A DNA stretch of 64,000 nt. Source: Elgaria multicarinata webbii. Taxonomy: Eukaryota; Chordata; Lepidosauria; Squamata; Anguidae. The position numbers and the translations under genes were made by a program. This document shows positions 43,601-51,875 of the stretch, piece by piece. The stretch lies in assembly GCF_023053635.1 (NCBI RefSeq), contig NC_086171.1:18618006-18682005 (forward strand), given 5' to 3'. The notes under the pieces are model-generated. The model was not told the DNA's origin, made no database searches, and saw nothing but the letters and a program-made list of their open reading frames with translations. Position 1 is the first letter of the stretch. Each line of letters starts with the position of its first letter.

Positions 43601-46344
43601 CTAATTCATTTCGAAGGAACACCAGGCACCCCCAGAACAAAGGTTTAAAACTACTACCTTGTACAATAGCAGCATTGGGCAGGGGGGAGGTGTTTTGGGC
43701 ATGAGAAGGTTAAGGTGTTCCAAAAGCAGGTCCTGACAATAAGCCATTTTTAGTGACCTTGAACTAAACATTGGCTACAGAAATCTTTTGAAATCTAGTA
43801 CTAACTTTTAGAGTCTGTACAAAATGTACATTGGAATGCAATATCTTCCAAAATGTTAGCTTTTGAAATGGGCCTAATAAGAACTATTTCACTATTGCAA
43901 CAGTTATAGATTTCCTGGACCCCTCCCTGCAAAGACGAGATATTTAAATAATAAATTAATCAGAATAAATGCTAGCCAACTTTGTTTTGGTTAACATTCC
44001 ATCTGGCATTATTATTATTATTATTATTACTACTACTACTACTACTACTACTACAGAAAGATATGCCATAGATCTCAGAGGATTAGTATAGATGTAACAA
44101 GTAGATAATAGCTAGAATTAAGAGATTGGGAGTATACTGCAGAGTCACTTGCTTTCTCCCATTCCTGGGCAATATCTCTCTTTCCTTAATCATGGTTAGA
44201 TGTTAAATCTGACAAGCATTAACCATGGTTAACACAAATCTATGGCAAACTGAGAAAACAGCCTGTAGGACCAAAAGCTGCATTACTTGAATCAATTTAA
44301 GAGGGTTTGAAGAAATGTAAAGGAATATCCACCACCACCCAGAAAAGAAACGCCACAGTGGGGAGCCTTTTCAAGTTTTCCTTAGATTTCTAGATCAGCT
44401 GTGCACTAAAGTCCCTTTGAGACTTGTCAAAAAGGACACAAATTACATTGCACACTAGATTTCATCTTTTGTTTAAAATGAAAATCTGTTCTCCAGCTTT
44501 TTGTTTTGTTTTGTTTTGTTTCTTATAGTAATATTTATTATTTAAAATATTTCTCAGCAACTTTTCAGTGCAGGACCCCTCCCAAGACAGCACACAGCAG
44601 TAAAAAGCATAACGAGAACTGATGAGGTATTTAAAATGATTCAGTGATATAAACAGCAATAAGAACAACAGAAAATATATCCGGGGAAGGCCAAAGTAAT
44701 ATAGTATGTTTTCAGGACCTTCTTAAAGGCATACAATGATGGGTCCTGGCAGACCCCCATTGGCCTTTTATTCCATAAATGTGGGGCTGCTGCAGAAAAG
44801 GGCCTCATATATTCACTCACCTAACTGCTCCCACAGGTGGGCAGCTGAGAAGGGCCTCTTTTGCTAGTCTTAAAGTCCAGGCAGGCTAATACAGGTAATT
44901 TGGTCCCAAACCATTTAAGGACTCGGAATCACACCAGTAAGCACTGCAGCTGCCACAGTATAAGCATTATAAGTATCCACAGCTGTATTATGTTGAACAC
45001 ATTCACTACAAAAATTAACTGACAAATTCAAGTTTAATGTATATCTTATTATACTAGTAATTCCTTCCATGCCTCTTCTAAACCAGTGCATACTCTTTGC
45101 CATATAGTGTGTTCTATTCTCTGTTCCAACATTCATTTATCTGAAGACCTTGTGCATTTTTCAACTTCTTTGCCCCTCAATTCGAGCTGTAATACTTATT
45201 ATCCACTAGTTCTTATTTTTCAGATGCCATTACATCCTCAATATATCCTAATAGAGGTTATTCAGGCTGCAGTCCTGTGCACACTTGCCTGAGAATAAGG
45301 CCCTTTAAATACAGTGGGATTTACTTATGAGTAAATAGGCATAGCATTGTGGTATTAATGGTAAGATGTAGGTAGTAATATTTCTAATAATCTTAACATT
45401 TCCTTACAAGAAGGATTGCTGCCACATATGAAAGTAATTGCTCTGGATAAAGGATATCTCCAACATAGAACTGCCATTTACCTTAATTTTAAGGGGATTA
45501 AATACCAGATGTATAAAAATTTGGCATGATATCTCCTTAAACTGATAGGAATTGAGAATTTAACTGCACAATCCGATACATAACCACTCAAAGGTAAGTT
45601 CCAGTGAGTTCAATGGACTTTACTCCCAGGTAAGTGAGTAAAGAATTGCAGACTTCCTATACTCCACTTGTATAGGAGTAAACCCCATTGAACTCATTGG
45701 AGGTAACTACTGAATATATAACTTATTGTGCAATCGTATACATAATTTAGAAAAATCCCTAGCCCGTCATCATTTTTGCATCTAGCTTTTAAACCTTGGA
45801 GTTTGCTTTTCCCTTCCCCCCCTCAATCATTAATTCCCAGTATATTTTTAGCTAGTGTTCCTTTAGTATTCTATCATTGCTAATTTTTTTTCAAATCACC
45901 CTTGCAGCTTTTAATTTTCATTTATCTCAGTAGAGAATGTTTTATCACTTAGTTTCACTTAGAAAGGCTTGAATGGTCTTTTTAACCTAGGGTGAATTAT
46001 TATGTTAAAGTTGGAGAATCTGTGCTTGTTGCTTATTTCTGTGTTTTCCTCTTTTTAAAGGTGGCTTAGACAATGTGGAATATTATGACATCAAAGTGAA
46101 TGAGTGGAAGATGGTCTCTCCTATGCCATGGAAAGGTGTAACAGTAAAATGTGCTGCGGTGGGTTCCACAGTTTATGTGTTAGCAGGTTTTCAGGGTGTT
46201 GGTCGCTTGGGACACATCCTTGAATATAATACTGAAACAGATAAGTGGATAGCCAACTCCAAAGTACGTGCTTTCCCAGTAACCAGCTGTTTAATATGTG
46301 TGGTTGATACTTGTGGAGCAAATGAGGAGACCCTAGAAACATGA
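25499..46344 (+). CDS. KLHL7: KLHL7, Kelch-like protein 7 (11 coding exons)
   Basis: Substrate adaptor of CUL3 RING ubiquitin ligases. Coding exons: 25499-25618, 28166-28268, 30187-30280, 30698-30822, 31512-31687, 32921-33095, 35466-35608, 39307-39547, 41116-41317, 41721-41818, 46061-46344. All introns are GT-AG and phases agree, giving 1,761 nt, 586 residues plus TGA, the same length as I recall for human KLHL7. Layout: lysine-rich N-terminus (11-17), BTB about 40-140, BACK about 146-250, six Kelch repeats about 283-566. The start ATG has A at -3 and G at +4. The protein is intact. Ser150 and Ala153, altered in human retinitis pigmentosa 42, are conserved. Confidence 0.97.
25619..28165 (+). 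other. KLHL7: KLHL7 intron 1
   Basis: 2.5 kb. The first 100 bp continue the CpG island. It holds a degraded ~85-bp palindromic repeat at 27731-27812 and a second degenerate unit just before it (27640-27720). No alternative exon is evident. Confidence 0.6.
28166..28268 (+). CDS. KLHL7: KLHL7 exon 2 (residues 41-75, BTB)
   Basis: [19 protein letters not shown] and then SHFFNLMFT: the BTB core with the D..L and AHR..L.. contacts that BTB-Kelch proteins use for dimer and CUL3 binding. The donor is ACC A|GTAAGT. Confidence 0.96.
28269..30186 (+). other. KLHL7: KLHL7 intron 2, old DNA-element material
   Basis: 28425-29290 is repetitive, with many CATG/ACCATGG words (TTAACCATGGTTTG, TTGTGCGAAACATG) like a decayed DNA-transposon derivative. 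Related sequence occurs at 38168-38310. A better defined MITE follows at 29294-29526. Confidence 0.45.
29294..29526. mobile_element. MITE with CTACACCAAGCAGGATAT inverted ends, copy 1
   Basis: Left GGCCGAATCTACACCAAGC, right GCTTGGTGTAGATTGGGCC. The left arm has an extra partial copy of its own terminal sequence (29351-29375). A cleaner 171-bp copy lies at 51002-51172. No clear target duplication; superfamily uncertain. Confidence 0.6.
30187..30280 (+). CDS. KLHL7: KLHL7 exon 3 (residues 75-106, BTB)
   Basis: [19 protein letters not shown] then LVEFAYTA, the closing BTB helices. The acceptor TTGCAG is clear. Confidence 0.96.
30698..30822 (+). CDS. KLHL7: KLHL7 exon 4 (residues 106-148, BTB/3-box)
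   Basis: [19 protein letters not shown], then [15 protein letters not shown], the helix pair linking BTB to BACK (3-box), part of the CUL3 interface in this family. Confidence 0.96.
31512..31687 (+). CDS. KLHL7: KLHL7 exon 5 (residues 148-206, BACK)
   Basis: [25 protein letters not shown]: start of the BACK domain. Ser150 is encoded at 31517-31519 and Ala153 at 31526-31528, the residues changed in dominant human retinal disease. Both are wild-type here. Confidence 0.96.
31688..32920 (+). other. KLHL7: KLHL7 intron 5 with DNA-element remnant
   Basis: 32430-32650 contains CATGGTTA / TAACCATGG inverted words (GTCAGATGACAC and GTCAGACGACACG) and ends GTCGTGTGAACCAGGCC, related in style to 28425-29290 and 60600-60835. 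No exon seen. Confidence 0.45.
32921..33095 (+). CDS. KLHL7: KLHL7 exon 6 (residues 207-265, BACK)
   Basis: [19 protein letters not shown], then [18 protein letters not shown], ending PECLKMVIS. The end of the BACK domain. Confidence 0.96.
34368..34530 (-). mobile_element. LINE-tail retroposon, minus
   Basis: TTTATTTATTACATTTTTAT, then CCGCCCAATAGCCGAAGCTC and GGGCGGTTCACAAAAATTAA. 5'-truncated copy of the CCCAGAGAGCTTTGG family. Confidence 0.8.
34655..35092 (+). mobile_element. L2-group LINE 3' part
   Basis: About 250 bp of decayed ORF2 C-terminus (YKALN, TSVAG.., EDLPL) followed by the untranslated end with TGCCCAGAGAGCTTTGG and an AATAAATAAATAATAAA tail. It links the short CCCAGAGAGCTTTGG tails in this window to a LINE with an L2-like ORF2. 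Confidence 0.7.
35466..35608 (+). CDS. KLHL7: KLHL7 exon 7 (residues 265-312)
   Basis: [15 protein letters not shown], basic linker [16 protein letters not shown] that starts the Kelch propeller, ending CRYFNPK. Confidence 0.96.
36206..36677. mobile_element. Tc1/mariner-type element with ~70-bp inverted ends
   Basis: 472 bp. The left end CAGGTAATTGCTTAAGGTGT is mirrored at the right (ACACCTTAAGCAATTACCTG). The inverted repeats extend about 70 bp, to GTATACTTCAAGAACATCTG. TA lies outside both ends (36204-36205, 36678-36679). No transposase. Internal ACGCGTTTCGACCC is a word common in such elements. Confidence 0.8.
37631..38162. mobile_element. DNA element with GCTCAGTTCAGA ends and CAATG duplication
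   Basis: 532 bp. The terminal repeats GCTCAGTTCAGACAACA and TGTTATCTGAACTGAGC match at most positions over 24 bp. The 5-bp word CAATG lies outside both ends (37626-37630, 38163-38167). No transposase. A 5-bp duplication is unusual for the main vertebrate superfamilies apart from some hAT lineages. Confidence 0.65.
39307..39547 (+). CDS. KLHL7: KLHL7 exon 8 (residues 313-393, Kelch)
   Basis: Kelch blades with [10 protein letters not shown] and [10 protein letters not shown] glycine pairs and WY / W.D anchors. Confidence 0.96.
39548..41115 (+). other. KLHL7: KLHL7 intron 8
   Basis: Two palindromic tracts: TTATCATGATAA-type repeats at 40184-40245 and a perfect 36-bp palindrome at 40940-40975. 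A partial ~85-bp repeat copy lies at 40490-40545. Confidence 0.6.
40940..40975. repeat. Perfect 36-bp palindrome
   Basis: Arms of 18 bases without spacer, centred on ATGCAT (40955-40960). The left arm begins AGTTATTCC and the right arm ends GGAATAACT. It lies 140 bp before KLHL7 exon 9. Confidence 0.9.
41116..41317 (+). CDS. KLHL7: KLHL7 exon 9 (residues 393-460, Kelch)
   Basis: [17 protein letters not shown], then [18 protein letters not shown] and [11 protein letters not shown] perfect 36-bp palindrome lies 140 bp upstream in intron 8. Confidence 0.96.
41721..41818 (+). CDS. KLHL7: KLHL7 exon 10 (residues 460-493, Kelch)
   Basis: [15 protein letters not shown], then [13 protein letters not shown]. 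The acceptor is ATTTTCAG and the donor G|GTATGT. Confidence 0.96.
42222..42413 (-). mobile_element. tRNA-derived SINE, nearly complete
   Basis: On the minus strand: GAGCCATGACTCAGTGGTAG (A box), CATGCAGAAGGTCCC and a B-box region (here degraded to TTTAATCCC), then the body ending ACTGAGTATAAGGCATCTTCC. The tRNA-like promoter marks a SINE and not a functional tRNA: the fold and 3' acceptor stem are missing. Confidence 0.8.
43043..43190 (+). mobile_element. LINE-tail retroposon
   Basis: TTTTTAACTTTTGTAAACC, then ACCCAGAGAGCTTTGGCTA and GGGCGGTATATAAATTTAAT with an ATCA-repeat tail instead of the usual AAAT-type tail. Confidence 0.75.
44006..44054 (+). repeat. (ATT)n(ACT)n compound microsatellite
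   Basis: About eight ATT units passing directly into about nine ACT units. Confidence 0.9.
44505..44935 (-). mobile_element. Decayed LINE-derived sequence, minus
   Basis: Starts with AATATTTATTATTTAAAATA, a reversed tail, and runs into text such as GGCAGACCCCCATTGGCC and CTGCTGCAGAAAAGGGCC that occurs in LINE untranslated regions of reptiles. The exact family is uncertain. Confidence 0.45.
45266..45353. repeat. ~85-bp palindromic repeat in intron 10
   Basis: GGCTGCAGTCCTGTGCACAC on the left, GGATTTACTTATGAG in the centre and GGCATAGCATTGTGG on the right. Confidence 0.7.
46061..46344 (+). CDS. KLHL7: KLHL7 exon 11 (residues 493-586, Kelch and stop)
   Basis: [30 protein letters not shown], and the tail [18 protein letters not shown] before TGA at 46342-46344. 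The last blade closes the propeller. Confidence 0.96.
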
Positions 46345-48265
46345 AGACCTCAGAAAAATCCTATGGTGCTCTTGAAAAAATATGTTGCCGATGCTTCTAC
46401 TTTTGCGTTTTAGTTTCATCTTGTCAGACTCAATACTATGAAAAAATTGGAATGCAATCCTGCATTTTAATTTCCATTATGTATATTACATGGATTAGGT
46501 TGTTCAGATTTTATTTTTCAATGTTCTTCCTAAGAATTGGACGTATTTTCAAGAATCGGTGAACCTAAATTGAAGAGACATGAAAATAGACTCCTTAAGA
46601 TGCATTTGTGCATTTTGCAAACAAAAACAAAACTGCTTAAAGTATAATATGAAATAATTCATGAAGAGGTTTTTTTTTTAGTAGTCTGCACTTTTCAGTT
46701 AACATACTGAAATACTTCAGGTAGCAAAGGTGAGTGGAAAAAAACTAACTACTTATGCACCTTCTGCTTGAACTGAGCTGGCTCAGATTACTGAAGGTAT
46801 ATCTGTACATGAGCACCCTTCTCACTTGGTTTAGTGCTTTATTATACCACTAGAATGATGCCTAGCAGTAGGCAGATACTCTTCTTTCCTGACATTCTTA
46901 ATTCCATCTGTGCAAAACCATATATCTTGTGGTATGTTCTCACAGTGTCCTTTCAACTACGTGCATCAGATCTGATGCTTTTTCATGATTGCATCTACTT
47001 CCTAAAACATTCACTGTACAAATGAGAGCACCCATTACACCTGGAGTTTAAGAATAAAATGGTCTCTCACCTCTAGATGCACACTAAAAGACACCTGTTC
47101 ATTTTTGTGAGAAAGTAACTGTGTAGTCAGGGATACTGTTGGGGTGGAAGCGAAACTTGCCCATTCTTTGGGAAAGTTTTGTCCCATTTGCAGCCCATTT
47201 TATTTCGTCTTATAAATGAATGGGAATCTAGCCCACCTTTATCTGCATAGCCTTGCTCTGGTGTCATTTCTTTGATAAGCTCTAGTGTGGCCAAGTTGAA
47301 ACCCAGAAAATGATGTCTAGAATATTCCTTCCTTCTAATTCCTTGTTTGTCCTGGGAGTGGATTAAAATTCATACCCATTTTTACAGTGCCTGTTGTAAT
47401 ACTGCATCTGAAGTTGCAAAACCTATAATGTGTGTACTGTAAAGGACTGACTCATAAGCTTGCATGTAAGAAAGTGAATGATTTACAATTTGTGCATAAA
47501 AGATATTCTGGTTGCTTGACCCAATGTTTCTTTCCAGATTCCCCATCTGTTTGACAACCTGCTGAGGCTCATCTCTTAGGTTGAAACATCCTATGTTTGC
47601 TTTAAGGTACACTTTTGTGTACTTGCCTTTTTGCCATGAAATCATTGGATTAAGTGTTTTTAAAGCTATATTAAACATTGGTGTGTATGCTTGCATTTTA
47701 AGAACTTTTTTTGGTTTTTAAAGGAATTCTGAAGCACTTTTTTATAACTCTGTTTAGGAAGGGTTTTTTTTTATTATTAAGCTAACAGATTTGCCAAGAA
47801 TAGAATAGCTTCAACATCAACAAGAAGAAACTTAAATCTCACTTATGTATAAAAATGCAGATACTATAAGGAGTTTGAAAAGTAAACTTCCTTTTAAGAA
47901 AAATTAAAATTAAGCTCCATTAGCAAATGGGGTTTCCCTGTATTGCTTACTAATCTTCAAGTAATCCAAATATGGACAATCCTCTATGAAAGTAGTCTGA
48001 CATTTTCTATAGTTCTAGACTTCTCCATGTTATGTATTTAGGCAGTGTGTGACAAGTCTGTTTCACTGTCAGTTCTTAATATATGGACAGTAGGTGCAAC
48101 AAGTTTTCTTGGACTATTTTGTGTATTGAGAGATATGTATTGATAAACTTCATCTTCTGAATACTTTTGTTAAGTATCAGCAGAATTTTTGGAAGTGAAA
48201 CAAACACCTCAGTGAGGCTTGTGGATCAGTAAACTTTGTTAATTAAATATTTGTTTTTCTAGATG
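46345..48265 (+). other. KLHL7: Probable KLHL7 3'UTR
   Basis: AT-rich, almost repeat-free sequence after the stop codon, unlike the introns. Possible poly(A) signals are AATAAA at 47053-47058 and ATTAAA at 48242-48247; which one is used cannot be told from sequence. The 3' boundary is a guess. Confidence 0.45.
47053..47058 (+). terminator. KLHL7: Candidate KLHL7 poly(A) signal
   Basis: Canonical AATAAA 709 bases after the stop codon. A second, weaker candidate (ATTAAA) lies at 48242. Confidence 0.35.
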
Positions 48266-48968
48266 TGGTTGTGAAGTGTGAATTAATACTCCCTAATACT
48301 ACTTGATATTCAAGGATGTTCACATATATTATCTCTGACTATAATCCAAACCATCTTTTAAGCAAGACCAGTAGCATTATCCCCGCTAGCTAAAGGTCTG
48401 TCACATTTGATTGGGCTGTGGAGTGGTACAAAATTCCAGTCTTTTTCCCATCTGCATTCCCTACAAGAAAGGTTACTTCTAGTCCATGTTAAGTAGTGCC
48501 AAAGGGAGCAAAGCAGAGCTTCATGAATACACAATTAGTTGTTGTGTAGGAAGTTGCTGCAATATTTGTAGGGGTGGCAACAAAGCAATGTGTATGAAAA
48601 TCATATCTCAGCACCTCTCCTTTATGACTCTTGCAGGATGTAGCTCTGCTGCAGGTAGCAAAATGTGGACTGGCTGGCCCTGGTTCCAGTAATTGCATTT
48701 TTCCTATAGTAAAACTTACATACTCTTATGCCGTTAGTCTTCCAATAATGAGGACAGTGGGCCTTAGGTGAAAGCACATAAGGGACAAATGCATTATCAC
48801 TATGTTAGTATTCACATACATACCCTCCACCTGCCCAAAGATTCCTGTTTTAGCTATGCTTCCAACACAGTTGCAATAAGAAATTCTAGTCCAGGATAGG
48901 GATGGGTCACTTGAAGTGTATGTTAACAAATAATAACCCGCTCACTAACACATTTGCCCCCTACAACT

Positions 48969-49113
48969 TAGGGTGGCCAGAGATAAAAGAGAACAGGTTA
49001 GGTGCATCTTTAATAGGTGTGTAGAAGAGGAAATTTCAGCAGCTGCACCTGGTGAAATTTCCTTTTCTTTACAACTATTAAAGAGCCAGAAGCCCTCCCT
49101 CCTACAACTGAAT
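48969..49113. mobile_element. GGGTGACC-type MITE, older copy
   Basis: Begins TAGGGTGGCCAGAGATAAAA and contains GGTGAAATTTCCTTTTC, like the pair at 52262-52735. The right end is decayed. Confidence 0.6.
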
Positions 49114-49426
49114 AAATTTGTTTTCAATGTACATTGCATAAATAGTCCAGGACTTGCCTTAGGCCCACCCACCCCCACCCAAATATAAATGTGCAGAGAA
49201 TCTTGGAGGTTTGTATGTGTTTCAGACCCATGTAAGAACACAGTTAACATGAGTAGACATTCTCATTCTGATGGGTGAATTCTATAGCTGCCATTTTCCA
49301 AGATGGATGACACACAAATGGGAATATGCAATAGCCCATGAAAGAATGGATGTAGAATGTTCATTTTGGTAGCAAAATTTAGGTTGGTTTTTTTAGTCAA
49401 GATGGGTAGAAGAACTATTACTAGTC

Positions 49427-49655
49427 ATATTTACCACCCATATGGCCTAGTAGATAGAATAGCAGACTAAGAGCAGGAAGGTGTGGTTTCATATTCCTAC
49501 TCTCCTTTGAAGCTTGCCAAGGGGCACTTCAGCCAGTCACTTAGACTAACTCACCTCAACAGGATTATTGTGAGGATAAGTGGAGGGGGCCCCATGTACA
49601 TCACCCTGAGTTCCTTGGGAAAAGGATGGAATAACGTGAAGTAAATAAATGCTTA
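49427..49655 (+). mobile_element. tRNA-derived SINE, full length
   Basis: A-box TGGCCTAGTAGATAGA near 49442, B-box GTGGTTTCATATTCC near 49482, then the body GGGGCACTTCAGCCAGTCAC and GGATTATTGTGAGGATAAG, ending GTAAATAAATGC. Same family as 5640-5826. Confidence 0.75.
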
Positions 49656-50662
49656 ATAACATTGATGATGGTTGTGCTATCAGCTTTTCACACTTGAATT
49701 TGCAAATTCTTGTTTGAGATGTTTTACACCTGGACATGGTGATACATTTTTCTGGTAAAGGTATAAGGCACTTTGGTGGTTGCAAAGTATATGCATTTCT
49801 TCCCAGTTGTAATCCAGTGGACTCAGTATTGTTTAATCAGGATCTCAGAGGGAGTGACTCTTCGATACAGGGGTAGGCAGCGTAACACCCAGGGGAACCA
49901 AGTATGCCCTCTGACACCTTTCTTGGTGCCTATTAAGGTGACCTATACCTCCCCCATACACACACAATACCTTTTATTTATATTGTTTTTAAATAACCAA
50001 ACTTCTTTCTAGCAGCTGGAATTGCTTCAAAGGAAAGTGAGGAACCCTAGCTGTACCCATCTTCATTACCTATAAATGTATCTGGGACACATGTGGGGCT
50101 CAGACATTCTTAGGAAATTAAGATGGCAGGTCAATGCTTTCATCTGCAGTGCACCCATTTTGTGGTGCTGCCCAGGAAAATGTTTCAAATTGCCAAATGT
50201 ACCCACAGCGTACCCATGTTTTGATAGCAATGAATGTTGTTTGGAAATGTGCTGTGATGAAGGTTGGTGGCAGTTCAGCAAAATGTGTTCAATTTTCTGT
50301 ATGCATCAGCCATCCTATCTTGTCACCAAAATGAGCCTTCTACATGCATTAATTCATGTTAATGGATATCTTAGAAAATGGCAGCTATAGAATTCAATTC
50401 ATGCACCAGAATGGGCATGCCTACCCAAGTTAAACACATTCAAACTTCAAGATATTGTTTATGAGGCTCTATGGCAGGTTCAGGACTATAAAGCCTCTTC
50501 CATGAATGCTGATCCATGCTATTTCATACCTTTATCGATGTCTGAAAGCATGGTTTGAGAAACAGCCATCTAAATTAATCTGGTGAGTTCAGAATTAGGA
50601 GCAGAGGTGCAGACAGGTAAATGAAGGCTCCAATTACAGGTGTGTTGTTTACACATTTATTG

Positions 50663-50742
50663 AGCTATCCTATGCATATTTGGGCAGGGAAAAGTCTTAC
50701 AATAGGGACTTATTTCTGTCTAAATATGTATAGGATTCCACC
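50663..50742. repeat. ~85-bp palindromic repeat
   Basis: GAGCTATCCTATGCATATTT on the left and TATGTATAGGATTCCACC on the right. Confidence 0.65.
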
Positions 50743-51001
50743 CTAAGACACCAAAATATCGTTTGGACCCTCTGAGCGAGGAAAACTCGGTGGATACAAG
50801 CTGTGTCTTAACCAAAGAGTGCTGGACTACTGTGGCGAATTAAATGCTCCTGGGAAGCCCACAAGTATAAAGTGTGGCAATATCCCTATCCCGTTATGTT
50901 TTCCCAACAACTTGTGGTCAAGAGACCTGCTGTTTCCCGTAGCTGGAAGTAGCATATAGGTTCCGGAGGAGATTGGGCCTTTTTACTTTCCTGCCCACAA
51001 A

Positions 51002-51172
51002 GGCCAGCTCTACACCAAGCAGGATATAGCAGTATGAAAGCGGTAGATGGTCTGTGTCAATGGGCCCCAACAGTTGTCAGTGCACTTCAATACTGCTATC
51101 AAGCAGTTGTGTGGCTCCGTCATCTATCTACTGCTTTCATAGTGCAATATCCTCCTTGGTATAGATCTGGCC
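51002..51172. mobile_element. MITE with CTACACCAAGCAGGATAT ends, copy 2
   Basis: GGCCAGCTCTACACCAAGC to CTTGGTATAGATCTGGCC, 171 bp. Shares the centre (CAACAGTTGTCAGTGCACTT) with copy 1 but lacks that copy's extra internal segment. Confidence 0.65.
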
Positions 51173-51450
51173 TTAGTCGCCCCGTTTTTCGATAGCGCTA
51201 AAGGGTTCGCTGTTGGGGTTTTCAGCGCAATAGGAGGATGCTGAATTCCTGCCTATCACACACCCTTTAAAAGCACAGGAGCCCTTCGACGCAATTTCTT
51301 AATACTATATAGGAGCTTTCCCTCTATTTTGGGAGTGGATATGTCACGATGCTTTCAAAGCACTGTAACAAAAATGTGCTGCTAAGCCCGCCTGTTTCAT
51401 TTTAATGGTGGTGTGTTTTTATAGCAACATCGTTTACCGTGTATTTCTAA

Positions 51451-51751
51451 CGCTCTTGCCCCGCACATAAAGGAGTTGTGCTAACTGCAATCAGGAACCG
51501 GAAGTCTCCTAAGAGAAACAAGACAGCTTAAGAGCGGAGGTTGGCCTTTGCCTTTTCCGGCCAACACCTTTCCGGCTTAACTTCCGCCAGCTAGGGCTGT
51601 CCACGCGTCATCAACATGTGCCTTAAAACTGGCGCGCAAAAGCCGCGTTGTGTGTGGGCCGTAGTTTTTCGGTTGCATTCAAACCATGGTGACGGAGACG
51701 CGTCAGTGCGAGCTGAGCTAGGAAGCTCTTGGGGACGGGGTGGCCGCTGCT
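51451..51751 (+). promoter_or_regulatory. NUP42: GC-rich promoter and 5'UTR of NUP42
   Basis: CpG-rich, TATA-less. Several ETS-type cores: ACCGGAAGT at 51497-51505, TTCCGG near 51555 and 51571, and CTTCCG near 51581. Clustered ETS sites are usual in housekeeping promoters. The island continues through exon 1 to about 51900. Confidence 0.6.
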
Positions 51752-51875
51752 ATGGCTCGTCATGCTGGCGGCATCTGCTCCTACTTCTTACAAGGCAACT
51801 GCCGCTTCGGTGAGAGATGCTGGAACGAGCATCCGCGCTCTGGGAGACCCAACCAGACCTTTCCTCAGAACTCAG
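51752..51875 (+). CDS. NUP42: NUP42 exon 1 (residues 1-42, zinc finger)
   Basis: [20 protein letters not shown] then ERCWNEHP. The four zinc ligands C9, C17, C23 and H27 are present. The donor is TCA G|GTGAGG. Confidence 0.93.

Larger units (their letters stand above)
41819..46060 (+). other. KLHL7: KLHL7 intron 10
   Basis: The longest intron (4.2 kb). Contains a SINE (42222-42413), LINE tails (42482-42610 and 43043-43190), a trinucleotide tract (44006-44054), LINE-derived sequence (44505-44935) and two ~85-bp palindromic repeats (45266-45353 and 45566-45650). Confidence 0.65.
48266..51450. other. KLHL7-NUP42 spacer
   Basis: No gene recognised. Contains a GGGTGACC-type MITE (48969-49113), a tRNA-derived SINE (49427-49655), an ~85-bp repeat (50663-50742) and the second CTACACCAAGCAGG MITE (51002-51172). 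Confidence 0.6.

Noticed and set aside
51740-51751. Upstream in-frame GTG as NUP42 start
   Set aside because: Vertebrate initiation at GTG is unlikely when an ATG in good context follows four codons later and matches the expected protein start.
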